Source: Verrucomicrobium sp.
Lineage (GTDB): Bacteria > Verrucomicrobiota > Verrucomicrobiia > Methylacidiphilales > UBA1321
DNA: 64,000 nt
Direction of reading: 5' to 3'
Assembly: GCA_017849585.1 (NCBI GenBank)
Contig: JAFIGT010000019.1
Location: forward strand, 80,238-144,237
This document shows, in pieces, positions 18,291 through 27,550 of this stretch. The notes below the pieces were generated by a model, which searched no databases, was not told the DNA's origin, and was given only the letters and a program-made list of their open reading frames with translations. Position numbers and translations under genes: made by a program. Position 1 is the stretch's first letter, and the number at the start of each line of letters is the position of its first letter.

Positions 18291-18316
18291 AGCTTTTACA
18301 ATTGGCTGTAAAAGCT
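18291..18316. promoter_or_regulatory. perfect dyad upstream of the second LacI gene
   Basis: Two 10-bp arms, AGCTTTTACA and TGTAAAAGCT, flank a 6-bp spacer. The dyad lies 22 bp before the LacI-family start at 18339. No T-run follows on either strand, so an operator for autoregulation is more likely than a terminator. No second copy was noticed in the window. Confidence 0.5.
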
Positions 18317-18338
18317 AGGTACCACAAACTGCCTTTGC

Positions 18339-19355
18339 ATGAATCAACGTTACATTGCAAAAAAGCTGGGCATCAGCCAAGTAGCCGTTTCTCTAGCTTT
18401 ACGCAATGATCTATCGATATCTGTAGATTTGCGCAATCGAGTCAAGGCTATGGCCAGTAGCCTGGGGTATCAGCCAAATCCGTATGTAAGCGCACTCATG
18501 ACGCAAATTCGAACGTCTCGCAAGCCTAGCGAGAAGGGAGCCTTGGCCTTGCTTGTCGATGTGCTTAAGTCACGGGAATGGGACGCACATGAGTCCTATC
18601 GAGTGTATTACAAGGGCGTCGCGCGCCGGAGCGTTGAGTTGGGATTCAATCTGGTACGATTCTTCCTCAACGAGCCAGGCATGGAAGCTAAAGACGTGGA
18701 CAAAATTTTACACACACGTGGGATTCGGGGTCTGATTCTGGCGCCTCCCTATTTAGGCAATAAAAAGTTGGATATTCATTGGGAGCGTTATGCCTGTGTG
18801 GGTACCGGGTACGGCTGGGCGGAACAACAACTCGATCGCGTAGCTCATGATCATGACCAGAACGTGGTCATTGCTTTTCAAAAGCTATCAGAATTAGGTT
18901 ATCGCCGTATCGGAATGTGTGTTTCTCCGTTCTATGCCAACGGTCGCGGGACGCGCTGGCTGGACGGATTTCTGGCGTGTCAGTACAGATTACCCCAAAA
19001 ACAGCAGGTTCCGCTCTTTGTCGGCTCTGTGGAGGATCATTCTTTTTCAGCGTTTCGCCAGTGGTATCGGAAATGGAAGCCGGATGTGTTGGTGTCGACC
19101 TATGGACATGAAAAGCAGTGGTTGGATGAAATGGGTTTGCGCATTCCGAAAGACATCGGAATGGCGTATCTCATTCGTCCCTCAAAATCAAAATGCGCGG
19201 GAATTGACGATCGCTATGAACACATAGGCGCTACGACAGTCGAATTGGTAGCCTCTAAAATTACATTCAACCAGTACGGGATACCCGCCATTCCCAAGAT
19301 GATCCTTATCGAGGGGCGGTGGTTGAATGGTAAAAGTGTATTAAGCCAGCACTAA
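18339..19355 (+). CDS. LacI-family transcriptional regulator (catabolic cluster)
   Basis: A 338-residue regulator with the helix-turn-helix at residues 1-45 (YIAKKLGISQVAVSLALRND), a hinge with SSLGYQPNPYVSALM, and a sugar-binding-protein-like effector domain (LGYRRIGMCVSPF). It closes the plus-strand catabolic cluster. It resembles the 9539-10567 regulator in the hinge region (GYxxxPxxSAL) and in the unusual recognition helix, so the two may be a paralogous pair sensing related sugars. The perfect 10-bp dyad upstream suggests autoregulation. Its target genes are not evident from shared sites within the window. Confidence 0.9.
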   Translation: MNQRYIAKKLGISQVAVSLALRNDLSISVDLRNRVKAMASSLGYQPNPYVSALMTQIRTSRKPSEKGALALLVDVLKSREWDAHESYRVYYKGVARRSVELGFNLVRFFLNEPGMEAKDVDKILHTRGIRGLILAPPYLGNKKLDIHWERYACVGTGYGWAEQQLDRVAHDHDQNVVIAFQKLSELGYRRIGMCVSPFYANGRGTRWLDGFLACQYRLPQKQQVPLFVGSVEDHSFSAFRQWYRKWKPDVLVSTYGHEKQWLDEMGLRIPKDIGMAYLIRPSKSKCAGIDDRYEHIGATTVELVASKITFNQYGIPAIPKMILIEGRWLNGKSVLSQH

Positions 19356-19558
19356 CGTCCGCGATTTTTCAGTAGTTTGTTATATTTAGCGTTAATTTTA
19401 TCGGATGTATTCGGGGCGTAAGGACAGAGTGTATGACTCACCTATATTTCTGAATCATTCTTTGGAATTTAGCCTGTCAATTGGACTCTTCGCTGGTGTT
19501 GGTACCGCGCACCATTTTCCCCTCCCATTGCGACAGCCTGAGGGCAGTTGCGTCTTCC

Positions 19559-20542
19559 CTAAAACAATTCGGACTTTGGCGCTTCCGGTTTTTTGCCGTA
19601 TCGAATAAAAGGTTTCGCCGGTGCGACGGGCAATCCGAGCACTTCATTGAAGGTGCGGAAATGCTCCTTGGCTACGGAGCGAAGACCGTCCGCTCCAAGC
19701 GTTTCGCCAATCTTTTTGCCCACAGCTTTGACTTGCGCGGAAGCCCCTTTAGGCAGAGTAGCGTGAACACCTTCACCCAGTTTTTGAAGACGGGTGAGGA
19801 ATTCGCCGCGCGCTAAAATGGAAGCCGCCGCGACGGCGATATCGCTTTCCGCCTTGGTTCGTTGCTGGAGCACAATCCCCTTCCCGCGCTCCTTGAGGGC
19901 GCGCTGGATCAATACCGGATTTGCAAATTGATCCGACAACGCGCGCGGACAAGTGGGCACGATCTCGAGCAGGTTCTCGATGACCGTAGCGTGTCCCCAG
20001 GCAAGGAGGCGGTTCAGATTTTTGAATTTTCCGTAGAGCTCGTTGTATTTCGTCGGGTTGATCGCGATGACGTTCCAGCGGCGACCCAGCACTTTCTTGA
20101 TCTCCTCGGCGAGATCGAGCGCCTTCTTGTCGCTGGTGATTTGTTTACTGTCCTTCACCCCCATCTGCATGAGCGTCCGCGCCAGATCCGCATCCACATA
20201 GGCCCCCGCAATCACGAGCGGCCCGAAAAAGTCGCCCTTACCGCTTTCGTCGATCCCAAGGTGAGGCTGGAACATCTCGGGATTGTGCACCTCGTCATAG
20301 CCCAGCTTGGCTTCGCCGAGCACGCGGGGCTCGAGCGTGAACTCGACAAATTCCTTGGCGCCTTTGCCTTGTACGAGCAGCTTGCCTGACTGGTAGGCAT
20401 TGATGGTCAGCTTGGTCTTTTGCGCACCGAAGTGGGCATACGGCACATCGCGGAATTCGAAGTTCTGTTCTTCCAAAATTTCCCGCAAGGACGCCACTTG
20501 TGCGTCATTGATTTTAAATGTAAACGAATTAGGTTCTGACAT
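19559..20542 (-). CDS. rnhC: ribonuclease HIII
   Basis: A 327-residue RNase HIII, which cuts RNA in RNA-DNA hybrids during replication and repair. Residues 1-80 form the TBP-like N-terminal domain that separates RNase HIII from RNase HII (SFTFKINDAQVASLREILEE). The catalytic motif HLGIDESGKGDFFGPLV (D98, E99) with the DSK and AAA-SILARGEF motifs follows. The start MSEPNSF at 20542 is preferred; an ATG at 20569 in frame would lie inside the mutY coding region. The chosen start codon overlaps the divergent mutY start codon by two bases. Confidence 0.93.
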   Translation of the reverse strand: MSEPNSFTFKINDAQVASLREILEEQNFEFRDVPYAHFGAQKTKLTINAYQSGKLLVQGKGAKEFVEFTLEPRVLGEAKLGYDEVHNPEMFQPHLGIDESGKGDFFGPLVIAGAYVDADLARTLMQMGVKDSKQITSDKKALDLAEEIKKVLGRRWNVIAINPTKYNELYGKFKNLNRLLAWGHATVIENLLEIVPTCPRALSDQFANPVLIQRALKERGKGIVLQQRTKAESDIAVAAASILARGEFLTRLQKLGEGVHATLPKGASAQVKAVGKKIGETLGADGLRSVAKEHFRTFNEVLGLPVAPAKPFIRYGKKPEAPKSELF

Positions 20543-21587
20543 GCCTCGCACCAAGGTTACGGACAGCACACCGACGAAAGCAAGCCGCTCCGCACTTTCT
20601 TCTGAAGTGATTCATTCTTTTCAAGTCCGGCTTCCGGTCTGGTACGAGAAAAACAAGCGCGATCTCCCGTGGCGGCACACGCGCGATCCGTATGCCATTG
20701 CGCTTTCGGAGTTCATGCTTCAGCAAACACAAGTTGTTACCGCCACGCCCTACTATCAACGCTGGCTGAAACTTTTTCCCACGTGGCGGAAGCTGGCGGA
20801 GGCACCCATCGAATCCGTCCTGAAGGCATGGGAAGGGCTCGGCTATTATCAACGGGCGCGCAATCTCCACAAACTAGCGCAAGCCGTCGCAGCCTCTCCC
20901 TCGGGCGAACTCCCTTCTACAGCAGAGGCGTTGCTTGAGCTTCCCGGCATCGGCCCCTACACCTCCCGAGCCATCGCGAGCTTCGCCTTCGGCGAAAGCG
21001 TGGGTGTGCTCGATGGTAATGTGATCCGGGTCCTCACCCGTGTCTTCGCCCTCACCGGCAATGTAGCGGATCGCGCTGTGCAACAGCAACTCTGGTCGCT
21101 GGTGGAACAGCTCACCCCTTCGCGGGGGGCCGATACTTATAATCAGGCCATCATGGAAATCGGAGCGCTGGTCTGTCTCCCGCGCAAGCCGGCTTGCCTG
21201 ATCTGCCCCTTCAATGCGGTCTGCTTGGGGAAATCTGACCCGGAACGTTACCCGGTGAAAGAACGCACGGTGACCAAAGTCGTCGTGGAAAAAATCGCTG
21301 TGATCGAGAACAAGAAACGTTGGTGGTGTGTGCAGTCCGCCGCCTCGAGACGTCTCGCCGAATTCTGGCGTTTTCCGGACCTTGACGAAAGGACGATGAT
21401 CTCTGGGCAGGAGCTCATCCGCTTCAAATATACGATTACGAATCATCGCATCGAACTGACCGCACTTCATGCGATCTGGAAAAAAATGCCGCCATCCGCG
21501 AGTGGCCGCTGGTTAACGAACGAGGAGATCGAGTCGCTTCCCTTCCCTGCCGCGCATCGCAAAATCGCACGGCAGTTGGCGGAGTAG
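20541..21587 (+). CDS. mutY: A/G-specific adenine DNA glycosylase
   Basis: A 348-residue MutY, which removes adenine mispaired with 8-oxoguanine. The catalytic Glu is E57 in SEFMLQQTQV, the helix-hairpin-helix is LPGIGPYTSRAIASFAFG (134-151), and the catalytic Asp is D159 in VLDGNVIR. A 4Fe-4S cluster site is complete: C212, C219, C222, C228 (C-x6-C-x2-C-x5-C). The C-terminal third is the NUDIX-like 8-oxoG recognition domain. The frame continues upstream to 20400 but that part is antisense to rnhC and unlike MutY. The ATG at 20541 forms a CATG with the rnhC start on the other strand. Confidence 0.93.
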   Translation: MPRTKVTDSTPTKASRSALSSEVIHSFQVRLPVWYEKNKRDLPWRHTRDPYAIALSEFMLQQTQVVTATPYYQRWLKLFPTWRKLAEAPIESVLKAWEGLGYYQRARNLHKLAQAVAASPSGELPSTAEALLELPGIGPYTSRAIASFAFGESVGVLDGNVIRVLTRVFALTGNVADRAVQQQLWSLVEQLTPSRGADTYNQAIMEIGALVCLPRKPACLICPFNAVCLGKSDPERYPVKERTVTKVVVEKIAVIENKKRWWCVQSAASRRLAEFWRFPDLDERTMISGQELIRFKYTITNHRIELTALHAIWKKMPPSASGRWLTNEEIESLPFPAAHRKIARQLAE

Positions 21588-21597
21588 AAGACCTCGA

Positions 21598-23868
21598 TCA
21601 GGACGGTTTGACAGGTGTCTTCGCCGGGGCGTTAGCCGCTTCCGCGCGGGCGCTTAAATCGCCCTTTGTCTTGGCCGCCACAGGTAGGGGCTGCCCCGGC
21701 AACCACCAACTCCACTTGCCCATAATCGCCATGGCGCTCGGAGCGAGAATCAGACGGATGATTGTAGCATCGATGAGGACCGCAAACGAAAGTCCGATAC
21801 CCAGCTGTTGCGTTTCCACCACGGACCCAAACGCGAAGCAGAGAAAGACGCTGACCATGATGAAGGCGGCCGAAGTGATGATGCCGGCGGTTTTTTGCAA
21901 GCCATCTTCCACGGCGATCCGCATATCATGCTGATCGAGCCAGCTTTCACGGATGGCACAGAGGATGAACACCTCGTAGTCCATGGATAAGCCGAACAGC
22001 GTGCAGAAGAGCACCACCATCACAATCGTGTTCACGCCACCCGTCTGGATAAAGCTCCCCAATCCCTGCCCCCAGCCGTCTTCAAACCAGAGCACCTGGA
22101 ATCCGTAAGCCGCCATGACACAGAGGAAGTTCAATGTGATCGCCTTCAGCGGCACCAGCAACGCCCGCATGTAATAAACGAGCAACACGAATGTCGTGCA
22201 CAGTGTGATGAGAATCACCTTGGGCAGCGCCTTGAAAATCACCTCATCCGCCGACGTCGTCGTCGCGGCAACGCCCCCCAGCAAATACTTCGCCTCACCG
22301 GGATATTGCGCCTGTTCGGCGTTGAGCACCTTCTGAATCTCCTGCAGCCAGCGCGTGGCTGTGGGTGATTGTGGATCGGCCTTGCTCACCACGAGAATCA
22401 AGTTTTGCGAGGAATCCGTGCCGGTCAACACCGCCATGCGCGCCCGACGGATTGATACATTCTCCGGCGTCTCTGCGAGCGAGATCACCTGGCCCGTATT
22501 CGGTAGCTGGCGCAACTTCGCGACGAGGTCCGCCTCGCGCTTGAGTCCGTCTCCCGTCATCCAATCTCCGTTCGGATGCTGCGCGAGGATGATCGTCGGC
22601 ATCAGCCAGCCTGCTCCCATTTCTTTTGACAGGCTTTCGTAACCAATGCGAGCCTCCGCCTTGTCGGGCAGAGTGTTCACCTGAATCGAGGTCACCTGCA
22701 AGCGCGTCAACGGGTAGGCTACTGCCAACAAAGTGGCCGCTCCGGCAGCGAAACAACGCCACGGATGCGATAAAACCACGCGAGCCCACCAATGGTAGAA
22801 ACGACGGGTCCGTTCACTGAAAGTACCGTGATGGCTGATGATCTGCCCCCACTCCAGCAGCGGGCCCAGCAACAGAATAAAGGCCGGTAGGAGCGTCAGC
22901 GTCGATGCCGCCACACAGCCCACCACCAGCATGCCTGCGACGGCGATGGAATGGAAAAATTGCAGCGGAATGATGAGAAGCGCCACAAAACCGCTCATGA
23001 CCATCACAGCGGATGTCACCACCGTATGACCAGCCGTCTTGGCCGTCACGTGCAGCGCTTCCTGCGTGGTGAGGTGCAATTCCCGCTCGCGCCGGTAACG
23101 GGCCAGAAAGATCAGCGAGTAGTCAATGCCCACGCCCAATCCAATCATCGTGATCAGATTCGGCACAAAGAACGTCACTGGCCAGTAGGCGGCCAGAATG
23201 CACATGGCTCCCAATGAAATCAAAACGCCCAAGCCCGCCACCACCACCGGCAGCAGCGCCGCCACAAAAGAGCGGAATACGATCAAGAGAATGACGAACG
23301 CCACCGGCAGCGCCTTCATCTCCGCTGTGCGCAACGCCTCGGTCGAAGCCAGATTCAAATCCATGAACAAGGCCGGACCACCGGTGACATGCGGAACTTT
23401 GTCTGGTGGCAGCTTCACCTGCTCGCGTAGATGTTGGCGAAGTCCGGGGATCAACTTCTCAGCTTCGGCATAGCTGGTAGCCTTGAGCTCCACAAATGCC
23501 GCATGCCAGCTATCGCGAGGCCAGACTTCCAGAAACCGCTTGGCATCCGAGGCCTCCGATACTCCCGGCGCCGAACGCAGTGCGCCCATGATCTCCTGCC
23601 ACCGCGCCTGCCCCTCTTCGGGGGGCAAATCCTTCGCGTCCCAGATGACCGCCGTGGGAAATGCAAGCGAACTGGAGAAATTATCGACCAGTGTCTTGCG
23701 CACCTTTTCCGAATCGGTGTCGCGGACCCCCGTCAGTGTCCCCTTGATTTGATGCGAGAAATTCCATGCTGGTGCGGCCAGCCACAGGGCCAGTACCAAC
23801 CATGCCAGAAAATAGGCCACGGCCCGGCGCCGCGACAAAAAACGATGCTCACCCGTCATTGCTGCCAT
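21598..23868 (-). CDS. MMPL/RND-family transporter
   Basis: A 756-residue inner-membrane protein with about 12 transmembrane helices arranged as 1+5 and 1+5 around two large periplasmic loops (about 40-180 and 400-530). The GVGIDYSLIFLARYRRE and GLSMDYEVFILCAIRE segments are the charged TM4/TM10-type motifs of MMPL proteins. These transporters export lipids, hopanoids or other hydrophobic compounds using the proton gradient. It is 9 bp downstream of the YnbE-YdbL-like lipoprotein gene and appears to belong to one operon with the YdbH-like gene, which points to envelope lipid movement. Confidence 0.85.
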   Translation of the reverse strand: MAAMTGEHRFLSRRRAVAYFLAWLVLALWLAAPAWNFSHQIKGTLTGVRDTDSEKVRKTLVDNFSSSLAFPTAVIWDAKDLPPEEGQARWQEIMGALRSAPGVSEASDAKRFLEVWPRDSWHAAFVELKATSYAEAEKLIPGLRQHLREQVKLPPDKVPHVTGGPALFMDLNLASTEALRTAEMKALPVAFVILLIVFRSFVAALLPVVVAGLGVLISLGAMCILAAYWPVTFFVPNLITMIGLGVGIDYSLIFLARYRRERELHLTTQEALHVTAKTAGHTVVTSAVMVMSGFVALLIIPLQFFHSIAVAGMLVVGCVAASTLTLLPAFILLLGPLLEWGQIISHHGTFSERTRRFYHWWARVVLSHPWRCFAAGAATLLAVAYPLTRLQVTSIQVNTLPDKAEARIGYESLSKEMGAGWLMPTIILAQHPNGDWMTGDGLKREADLVAKLRQLPNTGQVISLAETPENVSIRRARMAVLTGTDSSQNLILVVSKADPQSPTATRWLQEIQKVLNAEQAQYPGEAKYLLGGVAATTTSADEVIFKALPKVILITLCTTFVLLVYYMRALLVPLKAITLNFLCVMAAYGFQVLWFEDGWGQGLGSFIQTGGVNTIVMVVLFCTLFGLSMDYEVFILCAIRESWLDQHDMRIAVEDGLQKTAGIITSAAFIMVSVFLCFAFGSVVETQQLGIGLSFAVLIDATIIRLILAPSAMAIMGKWSWWLPGQPLPVAAKTKGDLSARAEAANAPAKTPVKPS

Positions 23869-23877
23869 GATTTTTGC

Positions 23878-24390
23878 CTACTTCTGAATCCAGGTGCCGT
23901 CATCCTTTTGCACCCATTCACCGGGAAAGGAGCGGTCGCGCCACAGTTTTGCGTAATCGCGCTGCACCATTTCCATCGGCTTGCCATCCTTCTCCGCCGT
24001 CGCGAGATAAATAACAGCCCGGTCGTTGTTTTCGCCATTCACAATGCTCTTTTCATACTCCGCGTACTTCGCATCGTCCGGCACCTTGCGAATGGCGAGA
24101 TAGCCCTCTCGGTCTTCCCCGATGAGGCGGTCATTCTTGAGAGCCTGAACCTCGGCCATGCGATTGCGCCGGGCAATGGCGGCCTGCATCTGGTTGGCCT
24201 CGTCTTTTTGTTTTTTCGGGTCGCTCTTGGTATAGACGTCGACCTTCATATTCACGTCGATTTTGACCGGGTCCGGTGTCGCCACCTTGATCGTCGGCGA
24301 ACAACCGCCGGCCATGATGACCGCCAGCAATAAGAAAACCCCGGACTCCCTTTTGAATATCATGCGATACGACATGGCACTTGGATTCAT
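23878..24390 (-). CDS. YnbE-YdbL fusion lipoprotein (DUF1318)
   Basis: A 170-residue lipoprotein. After a short leader the lipobox is AVIMAGGC. The mature N-terminus SPTIKVATPDPVKIDVNMKV closely resembles E. coli YnbE, the outer-membrane lipoprotein partner of YdbH. After a charged linker, the second half (GEDREGYLAIRKVPDD and the end WVQKDDGTWIQK) resembles YdbL, DUF1318, whose E. coli version ends in a similar QGPDGQW-type motif. In E. coli these are separate genes ydbH-ynbE-ydbL; here the last two appear joined. The ATG at 24390 is chosen, 4 bp after the YdbH-like stop; a later ATG at 24375 is also possible. It probably helps build a lipid bridge to the outer membrane. Confidence 0.75.
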   Translation of the reverse strand: MNPSAMSYRMIFKRESGVFLLLAVIMAGGCSPTIKVATPDPVKIDVNMKVDVYTKSDPKKQKDEANQMQAAIARRNRMAEVQALKNDRLIGEDREGYLAIRKVPDDAKYAEYEKSIVNGENNDRAVIYLATAEKDGKPMEMVQRDYAKLWRDRSFPGEWVQKDDGTWIQK

Positions 24391-24394
24391 AGTT

Positions 24395-26110
24395 TTATCT
24401 CTTTGTCTCCGGATTGGCAACTGCAGAGCTTGGGGATTCCTGATGCCAGTTTACCGTGAAATTTCGCTCTCCCTGCAATCCGCTCAGGCTCAACTTCCCC
24501 ACTGCTGTGGGATTCTGGTAGTCCAAAGTCAATTCGCCCTTGGTATAATTGTAGGTGCGAAAGGATTCCAAGGCGATAGTGATCAGATCCCGTTTGATGA
24601 AATTCCAGTCTGCAGGCATCTTCTGCACGAGTTGATCAATCGATTTGATTTGCATGACGCCAGGAGGTTGCAACTTCAGATCTCCTGTCGTATGCACAAT
24701 TTCGGTGGCCCTGCCGTTGACGGCCAGCTTGCCATTGAGGACCCCATTCAGACTGAGGTACGCCGGGGCAAGCTTGGCAACCATTGGCTCAGAGTCCACC
24801 TTCATCACGAAGAAATGTCCCTCCCAAGGATATCCATTCTGGAAGAACACCGCGAAATCCGCCGTAAGAAGTCCTTTGTAACAGTGCCCCTCCATACGGC
24901 CATAGATTCCGGTTCGATCAAAAGTGACGGACGACCAGGCGTCGGTGACTTCGAGATCATTCCAGGAAATCGATTTGATATGAATCGTATTGACCACGTT
25001 GTCCGCATTCTTATCGCCAAGCGGCAGGGAAAAGGCGATCTCCCCGCGCATCTCCCGCCAGCGAATCTTGTACTCGGGATAAAAACGATCCTGGGACGGA
25101 ATGATGACCTTGTTATTGATCGAGATTTTATCGAGTTGATCCAGACGGATATCCTTCGCAGAGGAGACAAAGGTAAAGGGCAATGTCACGCCGGGCTGAC
25201 CAAAGGCATTGACCGCCAGCTTGCCCGCGCGGACTTGAAAATCATGAATTTTCCACGGGGTCTCTCCTTCGTCCTGAGTAGTGCCATTGGACTTCGCGAC
25301 AACCTGATCCGCACCGCCGGCATTGTGCCGCTGCTTGCCAAAACGATCTGTGAACCAGAATAAATCCGGCCCCAGATAAATAATTGGCCCAATCAGCTCC
25401 ACCTTGCGAATTTCGCTGCGCCGCAGTTCCTCCCACGTAAAAGTAACGTTGATCGCTTCGAAAAAAAGGACGGGCGACATCGGATCGTACGGAGAATTGA
25501 TGGTCAACTTCTCCACCGTGGCGACCTGCTCCCGGTCGATCCCCACTCCAGTGCCGGAGAGGCGCACATCGCGAAATTCCACCGGCTTCTCACGACCTAC
25601 CGTGATCGGTATTGCCGGAACATCCGCGCCGAGATTATCGAGCATGAGCGTGCCGGAATCGATCTTCAGACTGGTGATCGACCAGTTGCCCGACAAACCT
25701 CCACCCCCGCCCGTCCCCTGCGCCTTGTTCAGACGCGCCACCCAGATTTGCGGTTTGCGTACCTCCACGGATGCGATGCGCCCCGCGAGCAATAATTCCA
25801 TCCAATGCCAACGCACCGAGATGCGAGCGGCGGAAAAAAAGACGTTCTCGGAGCTTTCATCATGCGCCCCCTTGCCCATTCGCACACCGCGTAAAGTCAA
25901 AGCCCCCTCCTGCCACTCCACTTTGCGAATGGTAACGGGAGCCCGCGACACATCCAAAGCCCGTAACACCACCTCCGTCGGCCAGTAAAGTAGCAGCACC
26001 ACCAATGCCACCACGCTGACCAGTAATGTCGCCAGGATCAGCGCCGCATAAGTGCGTTTTTTCTTATACCAACGGCGCGGGCTGTTGGAATTGGGGTCGG
26101 CAACAGACAT
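24395..26110 (-). CDS. YdbH-like AsmA-family intermembrane lipid-transport protein
   Basis: A 571-residue protein with one N-terminal transmembrane helix (about 21-45) and a long periplasmic beta-rich region. AsmA-like features are visible: VRMGKG, DSGTLMLDNL, and repeated strands. The C-terminus (MQIKSIDQLVQKMP, then YNYTKGELTLDYQN) resembles the end of YdbH. In E. coli, YdbH, TamB and YhdP are redundant lipid conduits between the inner and outer membranes. The following gene encodes a YnbE-YdbL-like lipoprotein, the expected partner, which supports the call. It is shorter than E. coli YdbH (about 880 residues). Divergence from known members is large, so the assignment rests on both pattern and context. 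Confidence 0.72.
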   Translation of the reverse strand: MSVADPNSNSPRRWYKKKRTYAALILATLLVSVVALVVLLLYWPTEVVLRALDVSRAPVTIRKVEWQEGALTLRGVRMGKGAHDESSENVFFSAARISVRWHWMELLLAGRIASVEVRKPQIWVARLNKAQGTGGGGGLSGNWSITSLKIDSGTLMLDNLGADVPAIPITVGREKPVEFRDVRLSGTGVGIDREQVATVEKLTINSPYDPMSPVLFFEAINVTFTWEELRRSEIRKVELIGPIIYLGPDLFWFTDRFGKQRHNAGGADQVVAKSNGTTQDEGETPWKIHDFQVRAGKLAVNAFGQPGVTLPFTFVSSAKDIRLDQLDKISINNKVIIPSQDRFYPEYKIRWREMRGEIAFSLPLGDKNADNVVNTIHIKSISWNDLEVTDAWSSVTFDRTGIYGRMEGHCYKGLLTADFAVFFQNGYPWEGHFFVMKVDSEPMVAKLAPAYLSLNGVLNGKLAVNGRATEIVHTTGDLKLQPPGVMQIKSIDQLVQKMPADWNFIKRDLITIALESFRTYNYTKGELTLDYQNPTAVGKLSLSGLQGERNFTVNWHQESPSSAVANPETKR

Positions 26111-26187
26111 TCCTTTAAAACTAGAACGTTTTTTGCCCTACGTCACGCAGCTTTACGACGTCATTACCAGCGGGGTCAATCCACTCA

Positions 26188-27534
26188 TTAACCCACTCGC
26201 CCGCGCCGATAGAGTTCCAGAGCCTTCACCCGCTGCTGTGCGTGATCCACTATGGGAGCCATGTAGGAAAGCGAATCGGCTTCGGGTACGAAACGCGCAA
26301 TAAACTTTCCCTCCGGATCAAATTTAGCCGCCTGGCTGTTCGGATTGAAAATGCGGAAATACGGCGCGGCGTCGGTACCCGTCCCGGCGCTCCACTGCCA
26401 GCCGCCGTTATTGGAGGCCTGATCCGCATCAACCAGCTTCTGCATAAAATAGCGCTCGCCCCACTGCCAGTTCACGAGCAGATCTTTCGTCAGAAACATG
26501 GCCACAATCATCCGTAATCGGTTATGCATCCAACCGGTCTGATTCAGCTGCCGCATGGCCGCATCGACAATGGGGAACCCGGTTCGACCGGCACACCATG
26601 CCGCAAAATGCTTGTCCTTATTTTCCCACGCCAGTGCGTCATACTGCGGACGGAAACAACCCGCTGCGGCATGCGGATAATGCCACAACACCTGACGGTA
26701 AAATTCCCGCCAGATAATCTCCCCAACGAATACGTCAATCTCGGCACTTTGCGATGGATGGGTCAAACGCGCGCGATCCACCGCCGCCAGCACGGTTCGC
26801 GGCGAAACCGTTCCGAGGGCCAGATGCGGCGACAAGCGAGAGCTCCCCTCCATCGCTGGAAAGTCGCGACGAGTACGATAAGTGAAAAGCGGCCCTTCCG
26901 CGAATTGTTTCAAAAGCCGTCGCCCCTCTCGTTCGCCACCTGCCGGAACATCGGCTTCGAGGGTAAATCCGAGCCCGGTCAGAGTAGGTACAGTCTGGCT
27001 CTCGATTCGGATGTCCGGGATCGAAGAAAACTTAACAACTGGCCATGGTTCTGAACGGGGCCGTGAACGCCATACTTTCGCATATGGCGTGAAAACCACA
27101 TACGGCTTTCCGTCGGCCTTGAGAATCTCGTCGCCTTCGTGAATGACATCATCCTTGAAGGAACGCACTTCCCAACCCGAAGCGCGGGCTTGTTTTTCCA
27201 CCAAAGCATCGCGCTCGCGGGCACGGGGTTCACAATCGCGGTTAAAGTAGAGAGTCGTGGCCCCCGTCTCCTGCCCGAGCTTGCGCAATACGGCCCATGG
27301 ATCGCCTTCGCGCAAAATCAATCTTCCACCGGCCGCTTCTATATTTTTCCGGAGAGATTGCAGACACTCCAAAAGGAACGCCACGCGCGGCGCTCCCATT
27401 TCGGGAGCCCTCAGGACCGCAGGATCGAAAATGAATACCGGAATCACCTCCCGGCTCGCCCGGCAGGCGGCATGCAACGCCGTGTTATCACCCAATCGCA
27501 GATCCCGCCGAAACCAGTGAATAATGGCGGTCAC
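26188..27534 (-). CDS. phr: deoxyribodipyrimidine photolyase
   Basis: A 448-residue class I CPD photolyase, which uses light and FADH- to split pyrimidine dimers. The N-terminal antenna domain starts IIHWFRRDLRLGDNTAL. The FAD-binding domain includes SSRLSPHLALGTVSPR, WREFYRQVLWHYP, GRTGFPIVDAAMRQL and TGWMHNRLRMIVAMFLTKDL, and the WQW-SAGTGTDAAPYFRIFNP signature near the end. The length is typical. The gene stands alone between the YdbH-like and DUF4340 genes. Confidence 0.95.
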   Translation of the reverse strand: MTAIIHWFRRDLRLGDNTALHAACRASREVIPVFIFDPAVLRAPEMGAPRVAFLLECLQSLRKNIEAAGGRLILREGDPWAVLRKLGQETGATTLYFNRDCEPRARERDALVEKQARASGWEVRSFKDDVIHEGDEILKADGKPYVVFTPYAKVWRSRPRSEPWPVVKFSSIPDIRIESQTVPTLTGLGFTLEADVPAGGEREGRRLLKQFAEGPLFTYRTRRDFPAMEGSSRLSPHLALGTVSPRTVLAAVDRARLTHPSQSAEIDVFVGEIIWREFYRQVLWHYPHAAAGCFRPQYDALAWENKDKHFAAWCAGRTGFPIVDAAMRQLNQTGWMHNRLRMIVAMFLTKDLLVNWQWGERYFMQKLVDADQASNNGGWQWSAGTGTDAAPYFRIFNPNSQAAKFDPEGKFIARFVPEADSLSYMAPIVDHAQQRVKALELYRRGRVG

Positions 27535-27550
27535 GGCGTTAACCCGGTAG

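Noticed and set aside
23431..25363. Plus-strand open frames of 300 and 366 residues
   Set aside because: Both are antisense to the MMPL, YnbE-YdbL and YdbH-like genes, whose families are recognisable on the minus strand.
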